From Dactylorhiza incarnata (lineage: Eukaryota > Streptophyta > Magnoliopsida > Asparagales > Orchidaceae): a stretch of DNA of 64,000 nucleotides. Each line of letters opens with the position of its first letter. Position 1 is the stretch's first letter. The stretch spans positions 9,159,001-9,223,000 of the forward strand of contig JAWHQI010000040.1 in NCBI GenBank assembly GCA_033032865.1, read 5' to 3'. The notes under the pieces were generated by a model that saw nothing but the letters and a program-made list of their open reading frames with translations, was not told the origin of the DNA and searched no databases. A program made the translations under genes and the position numbers. Of the stretch, positions 58,252-64,000 are shown piece by piece.

Positions 58252-61034
58252 ATGGCGATTCCTCAGGCCTCTCTGCACCTAATGAAGTTTGACGCAGGTT
58301 TTGACATTGACATGGACTCGTTTGCACAGTCAGACCAAATCTTCAAGGATATTCTTCAAACGCTGGATGAACAACAACTAAGGAAGCTTCTAAGCACCAG
58401 GCAGAAGATAGTTGTTGCAGAGATAAAAGAATGAGTTTTCACTGCAAAACCAGTCGATGAAAGCTTGTCGGGAACAATCTCAGGTCATCATGTCTCTCTC
58501 TCTCCCACCATCCTTTCTGAAATCTTTGGTCTTGAAAATGGTGAAGATGACTTAGACATAAGCTCAAATGAATTTGATGAAGCTTTAGTCAAAATGGGCC
58601 ATTTGACTGGAAACCCTAGCCACATTCTGAAAAAGAATCTGTCTCAGGTCTACAAGTTCTTAGCAGATATTGTTAGAAAAGTCTTGCTGAGCAAGACTTC
58701 TGGGCATGACTATATCAGTAGGCACCAATTTCTGTTAATGGTGGCCTTAATGGAGAAGAAGAAAGTCAACTGGGGATCAATTATTTTTGACCTAATTAAA
58801 AGAAAAACTCTACAGAGAATGTATGCTTTGGAAGAATTTTAGGAATTTTTCTGCAGGAAAGGCATCCAGAGCTTCTGGTGTCACCAAAAGTAACAATAAA
58901 TGCCAGCAAGAGGCTGACCTCAGCACTCTTTGCTAAATGGGATAGAGTAATTCCCAAGAAGAATACAGGAGCTGAGGCCTCCAGAAAAAGGAAAGCTTCT
59001 GAGGACACAAGGACTGATCAAGTCACTCCCTCTACCCTTCTAGAAGATCCTTCCTCAGTTCCTCCTTCCTCTCATATCCTCTCTCCACCTGCTCAACAAT
59101 CCCCTGCACATTCTCATTCTTCATCCCCTCCTTCAACTGCAATATCACCCATCAATGATATTTCACTCTCAACTGCCCACATCAGTGATGCTCCACCTCC
59201 ACCCCTATCTTCAGAACCACTACCTACCACACCTCCCTCTCCAATACACAATGAATATCATTCACCTATTCATTCTCCTAGTCCAATCCATCTAGACATT
59301 CACACACATACCACCAACATCAGCAATATCATTCCTCCAATATCATCTCCATCCACTTCACAACCATCCACTAGCCATCCACCAGATTATCCATCCCTCA
59401 ACCTCTCCTCTATTACTGATCAAGTTTTTGATCTTATCCTTCCTAAAATGAGCCAGCTCCTGGATGCAAAAATTGCTCCAGTTCTTCAGGCACTTTCTAC
59501 TTTATCTACTAAGATAGCTTCTCTTCCCTCCTCCACTGCTGTCCCTTCTACTAGGGGCCTAGATTCAGGCTGTCCTGAAGCTAGGCAGGGGGAGATGTCC
59601 TATGAAGAAGCTCCAGAAACAGAAGAAACTCCAGAAGAAGATACAGAAGTTACAATTTTTGATACAGATATAATTGATTTAGATACACAAGTTATAGAAG
59701 AAGTAAATAATATATGCATTCATCCATCCTGTGATCTATATAGCTTATTATCAAAATTTGATGTCACATATACTTCAAGGGTATCACCAAAGGTATACAT
59801 AGAGGATCTATCAAAGGCTCTGATTTGCCTTCCTCAGAAAACTCATTCTGATATCATACAAAATTACATATCCTCTATTCCTTCATCCACTGTTCAAGAC
59901 ATTCAAATAAAGGATCATTCTGCAGAATATGAAGATGATCTTACAGAATTCCTTGATGATACAACAGCCCCACAAATTACTTCTTCACCTCTAATTTCTG
60001 TATGGAATGAAGAACCAATACCAAGCTTTGATGAAATCTGGAGAGAAGCAGATGCAGAGTTTGACAAAGCTGAAGAAGAAAGATTAAAGGCTCGTGAAGC
60101 AATCAAGAGAATTGATGATCTATACAATAAGCCAATCTCATCTTCTGACTCTGATGATGATGATGACAACAGTGATTCTGATGATACACTTTCAAAGAAA
60201 AGAAAGAAAAGAACAGCTAAGTCAAAGGCTGCTCACAAGCCCCCAAATCCAAATAATGACATTCCTCTGTACATTTTGTATAATGTCCCTCTTGATGAGA
60301 AAACTCCTCACTGGATGAAGCTCTCCAGAAATGAGAACAATAGGAGGAAGAAATTGAAGAAGACTGGCTACATCCCTGATAAACCAGTCAAGCACAATCA
60401 TCCTCCTCCTCCTCCTCCAGCAGCTGGTGCAACAGGATCAGCAGGTGTATCATCTTCCTCTCAGAAGCCAAGCTCTCAACATTCAGGGAGACCTGGTAGT
60501 TCTAGTGGTTCTCAAGCCTCTGGTTCAGCCAGTGCTCCTTCCTCTAAGAAATCAGCTCCTATCTTTCAAGAAAGTCAAACCTCTTCTTCTTCTCAAATAT
60601 CTTCAGAATACAAACTTCACATTTCTGATGGATCTCTTCACAGAGATAGAGTACCTCAAAAGGTCACTCAAGATAAAAATGATTCAGAAGACATTTATTA
60701 CTTTCCAGATCCAGAAGAAGAGAAAATCTGTCAGATGGCAAGACTGAAAGAAACAATTGCATATGCACAGATTAAAAAGGCTAAAGCAGAAGGCAAAGAC
60801 TTCTCAAGTTTCTCAACCATGTCAGAATACAGAAGAAAAGAACTTGAAAAATACAAAACAGTTAAAGCATTCAATACTGAAGAATATATTGATATGCACC
60901 CAGAAGCATTTATCCCTCATATCAAAGAACAGGAAATCATTGGTGCTCAAGATTTGTTTATCAGCAAAAAGAAATCAGAAGACCCCAACAGGAAAATCAT
61001 ATTCAAGCAATCTTCTCAGAACAAAAAGCCTTAA
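58252..61034 (+). pseudogene. F: ORF3, accessory protein of about 925 codons
   Basis: ATG 58252 starts a frame with TGA at 58432 and, after a frameshift at about 58835-58843, an open 718-codon run to TAA 61032. The N-terminal third (to about residue 240) is helical, with a NPSHILKKNLSQVYKFLADIV segment, KVNWGSIIFDLI and LFAKWDRVIP motifs, and matches ORF3 of D and E. From memory it resembles the domain called putative plant transposon protein; not verified. A Pro/Ser/His-rich region follows, then an LILPKMSQLLDAKIAPVLQ helix, acidic Asp/Ser runs, basic KKRKKRTAKSKAAHK (a possible nuclear signal), a Ser/Ala-rich linker and a charged end. No signal peptide or membrane segment. Function unknown. 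Confidence 0.8.
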
Positions 61035-61203
61035 ATAAATTGCTTGGTTATGAATGTAAAGTTTCTAAACTCAGAGCATTTATTTTTATCTTATCTGATG
61101 ATCTATTTTAATCTATCAGATATATTTCATTTCATTGTTGCTCTGTTGATTATACTTTCTGCTGTATCTATTTAATTTTTCTTGTCAAATAGTATCCTAA
61201 CCC
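61035..61203 (+). other. F: 3' untranslated region
   Basis: AT-rich DNA between ORF3 and the PPT; no gene. Confidence 0.5.
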
Positions 61204-61217
61204 AAATAGAGGGAGAT
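61204..61217 (+). other. F: polypurine tract
   Basis: AAATAGAGGGAGAT directly before TGTTGG. Confidence 0.9.
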
Positions 61218-62682
61218 TGTTGGAACAACCCTTTTACTATTTTGGGCTAGGATCACTATGTACTTATTAGGATCAGTTGACCCCATTGTATAGTTTAAGG
61301 GTCAAGTCTGTAGGCTGATAAATTAGCTAGAACTTAAGATTAAATCTAAGGTTCCCAGCGCTCAACAAATGGCTAGCAGCGTTCGACAAATGGCAAGTGG
61401 CATTCGACGAATGTCTAACATCGTTCGACAAATTGTTCTCAGCAGACTGAAGTATTACAGCCAGTTCCAGCACTCGACATTCTCTGATCAGTGTTCGACA
61501 AATGGCTAGCAGCGCTCGACAGTTTCCAGCCAGCGTTCAACATATTCTGGACAGCGCTCGACAGTTTTCCAGCCAGCGTTCAACATTCTTTGGATAGCGC
61601 TCGACAGATTATAGCCAGCGTTCGACAGATCATTTATTGAAGCCCAGATTTGTTATCAACTATATTCTATCTATCCTAACAGTAAAACGACGAATATAAC
61701 GGATCTATTGAATATCCTTTGGACATATTCTGACAGATAAGGAAGGGTATTAAACTCAGTTAATATATTCCCTTCTTTCCTTTTTCCAAGGCAGCAATAG
61801 CCGTTGACATTTAATGAAAAGGAATCTTTTCACAGTCAAAAATAAAAGGACCTGCCAAAATCGTTTGAGTCGACAGAATTCAAACGTCGTTCTATTACAG
61901 AATAAAAATGATATACATATATATATAGAAAGAAAAGAAGAAGAAGACACAGATAGACATCTCAAAAAGTATTTTTCTTCATCTTCTTCTTCTACAAGCA
62001 GCAAACAAAAACTTCTGAGAACATCATCCTCAAGAGCATTCAATCAAAATCTGCTGCAAATTCAGATCTTCTAAAAGAGCAACTAGCAATCTGAAGAACC
62101 TGTTCTTCCAGATCAAACTGCTACAGGAGATCTTAGTTTTCAAGAGAAAGCTTCTTCATTTTCTGTCAAATACTTCAATCTGACAGGGGGAGCTTTACAA
62201 CAACATCCACTAGAGTCTTCTCTCAGCATTTTGACAAAGAAGAACACTATATACTTTTTCCTTCCCATCCTGTACAGGGTTATAACTCCCTTCAAAAGTT
62301 AACTCCCGGTGACAGGGCACCTTAGCAAAAACCTGCAGTTTGGTTAGAGCACCTTATCAACAGCTCACCTGGTGTGAGGGCACCTTATCAACAACCTCCT
62401 AGTGGATTCCTACCAAAGGTGGTAGAAGAGTAGACGTACCCAGATTTATTGGGGAACTACTATAGCTCCTTGTGTCTTCTGTGTTTGATTATTTTCTGTG
62501 CTTGTGCTGTTTGTTTTGTGATTTCATTTACTTAATTTTTCTGTTTATATAATTCTCACACTGCTTACACTTATATATAATACTATTTTAATTCCGCTAC
62601 AAAAACTAAGGAAAAGTTTTAATACTCTATTCACCCCCCCCCCCCCCCCCCCCCTCTAGAGTAACTTAAGATCTAACCTCCA
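61218..62682 (+). repeat. F: 3' LTR
   Basis: Copy of 51076-52507. It carries a 17-bp insertion at about 62079-62095 and a 21-C run (62634-62654), where the 5' LTR has only CACCCCTCCTC. The conserved R/U5 block is at 62403-62463. Confidence 0.93.
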
Positions 62683-63071
62683 TACCAGGTCCACACTTGC
62701 CCAAGCAGGAGAAGGATGTGGAAAACTGTTGGGTGGTCGGTTACTTTGAGCTACGAGTGAAGGAGCGGGAAAGATGGAGAAAAGAGATGGATGTGACTAG
62801 GAAAGATATCACTGGGGGAGATGGGACCTGATTGAGTCGCTGAGGTCACCGAGGGAGATCGCACGGCAGGAGGGAGATTGCCCAACAGGTGGGAGATCGC
62901 TTAGGCAAGGGGGAAGAGGTCATCGCGGTCTCAAAATTCAAGACTGCTCAAGGCACTAGCTAGGGGCTGGAAACTCTCTGTAGTCCTTTTATGGTACCCC
63001 TGTCCCTCTATTTATAGATGCGGGGACCTGCCCAAACGGGTAGGTCCAGGAATAACAGGCTGCCCAGATTT

Positions 63072-63415
63072 GCTGAGATCGCCTGAAACCGCCTGAGATC
63101 GCCTGAGATCGTCGGAGACCGCCTGAGATCCCCGGAGACCGCCTGAGACTATCGAAAACCACCTGAGATTGTCGGAGACCGCCTGAGATCATCGGAGACC
63201 GCCGGAGACCACCAAAGACCGTCGGAGTCCGCTTGAGACCGCCTGAGACCGCCTGAGACCGCCTGAGACCTCCTGAGACTGTCGGAGATTGCCTGAGACC
63301 GCCAAAGACCGCCAGAGACTGCCAGAGACTGCCAGAGACTGCTTGAGACTGTCGAAGACTGCCTAAGACTGCCGGAGATTGTCGAAGACCACTGGAGACC
63401 GCTGGATACCGCCTG
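63072..63415 (-). repeat. H: 10-bp tandem repeat array
   Basis: About 34 units of roughly 10 bp, consensus GCCTGAGACC with CGGAGACC variants, fill the U3 upstream (minus strand) of the TATA box. The minus-strand ORFs here are repetitive translations of the array and not genes. Confidence 0.85.
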
Positions 63416-63457
63416 CACTAGTCAGCTTAGGGTGGATTGCCGATTTTTGGGTAAACA

Positions 63458-64000
63458 CTCATCACCATCATGAGCAAGGGTTCTTATAGAGATCCTGAAG
63501 GATATCAACTCACAATTGCTGAATTTAGCCTATAGAAACAAATCCTTCTTCCTCCTTCTTCATTCCTCTGTTCTTATATAGAAATTGTAAAAGAGTTTTA
63601 AGAAACCCTCTTCAAAGGATTCAGTGGTTCTAAGAGTCTCCTTATCAAAAGACTCAGTGGTTCTAAGAGTCTCCTTATCACAAGACTTAGTGGTCTTAAG
63701 AGTCTCCTTATCAAAAGACTCAGTGGTTCTGAGAGTCTCCTTATCAAAAGACTCAGGAATTGTTAGTGCAATCCTACCAGGGTGGTAGAAGAGTGGACTA
63801 CCACATTTTAGGGAACCACTATAAAATTCTTATGTCTACTATGTTTGCATTTTCTGTGTTGTCTCAGTTTATTCCTTTCCGTTTTATATTTCATGCGCTT
63901 ACTTTATTCTGTCTTGGTGTTGAGGATTGCATATTACTTAGTAGTTTTATTGTGTGCGCATAATTAGGTTAAAATATTTTTAAACAATATTCAACCTCCC
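63458..64000 (+). repeat. G: B/D-family LTR, second part, to the window edge
   Basis: Resumes after the second CTCAT with ATGAGCAAGGGTTC, as in the intact B/D LTR. Five CTCCTTATCAAAAGACTCAG units lie at 63605-63755, then the conserved hairpin block CCTACCAGGGTGGTAG (63773-63788) and the flanking GGGAACCACTATA. The U5 end is near the window edge. Confidence 0.85.

Larger units (their letters stand above)
51076..62682 (+). mobile_element. F: nearly intact Sirevirus-like copia, 11.6 kb
   Basis: LTRs 51076-52507 and 61218-62682 are almost identical, with a perfect TSD TACCA (51071-51075 and 62683-62687). Order: LTR, PBS, gag, pol, spacer, ORF3, PPT, LTR. Damage is limited to one gag frameshift, one stop in RNase H, and one stop plus one frameshift in ORF3. 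Gag with a long coiled-coil C-terminus and an ORF after pol are traits of Sireviruses. It is the youngest element in the window by nesting and by LTR similarity. Confidence 0.95.
51054..63457 (-). mobile_element. H: solo LTR with TSD CTCAT, split by F
   Basis: The LTR consists of 51054-51075 and 62688-63457, 792 bp in all. It begins TGTTCGAACC and ends GGGTAAACA, flanked by CTCAT at 51049-51053 and 63458-63462. A minus-strand TATA box (TATAAATAG) lies at plus 63007-63016. Its U3 holds the 10-bp repeat array at 63072-63415. No internal region belongs to it, so it is solo. F is inserted 22 bp from its left end. Confidence 0.85.

Noticed and set aside
58252..61034. Canonical envelope glycoprotein
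   Set aside because: No signal peptide, hydrophobic membrane segment or Cys-rich ectodomain is visible; the protein is low-complexity, acidic and basic.
63072..63415. Possible CRISPR-like array
   Set aside because: Units are about 10 bp with no unique spacers, in a plant LTR.
63149..63418. Repetitive 89-codon protein on the minus strand
   Set aside because: It is a translation of the 10-bp tandem array, where any frame without a stop stays open.

Overview
The window is plant nuclear DNA made of nested LTR retrotransposons. No host gene, rRNA, tRNA, CRISPR array or bacterial-type operon was recognised. Plant origin is inferred from Ty1/copia polyproteins with tRNA-iMet-type primer-binding sites (PBS), an Athila-type Ty3/gypsy element with a GGCGCCGTT PBS, and multi-kilobase LTRs with TATA boxes. 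The species cannot be named from this sequence.

Layout, left to right (letters are my own labels). K (1-750) is a minus-strand gypsy-type LTR. L (817-2096) is a solo LTR with an AGAGA target-site duplication (TSD), sitting in M (751-816 and 2102-2113), the end of a copia LTR. A (2114-6449, minus) is a copia element with gag but no pol. C/E is one old plus-strand Sirevirus-like copia: M is its 5' LTR, a broken gag and pol lie at 6450-12080, an accessory ORF3 at 38684-40939 and the 3' LTR at about 41330-42665. Two tandem pol-less copia units (B and D, minus, 12171-38683) split C/E and share one LTR. That shared LTR is split by I (15451-32156), an Athila-like gypsy element, whose gag is split by J (17537-23478, minus), a non-autonomous element with a double zinc-knuckle protein.

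From 42666 to 50031 lie eroded gypsy fragments (N, O) and AT-rich DNA. G (50032 to beyond the right edge) is a B/D-family LTR in plus orientation. It is interrupted by solo LTR H (TSD CTCAT), which is interrupted by F (51076-62682, TSD TACCA). F is a nearly intact 11.6 kb copia with gag, pol and ORF3.

How the parts relate: F could supply reverse transcriptase and integrase for A, whose LTR is related. B and D keep gag and ORF3 but have no pol, so they would depend on a partner. ORF3 recurs downstream of gag or pol in three divergent lineages (F, B/D, E). In F and B/D its start codon follows a splice-acceptor-like tract, and the spacer upstream carries the same GTCGA motifs as the element's own LTR. 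That conserved, possibly separately expressed protein is the most interesting feature here. Other points of note are short palindrome arrays in the U3 of nearly every LTR family, and a hairpin-forming R/U5 block shared by otherwise different copia LTRs.
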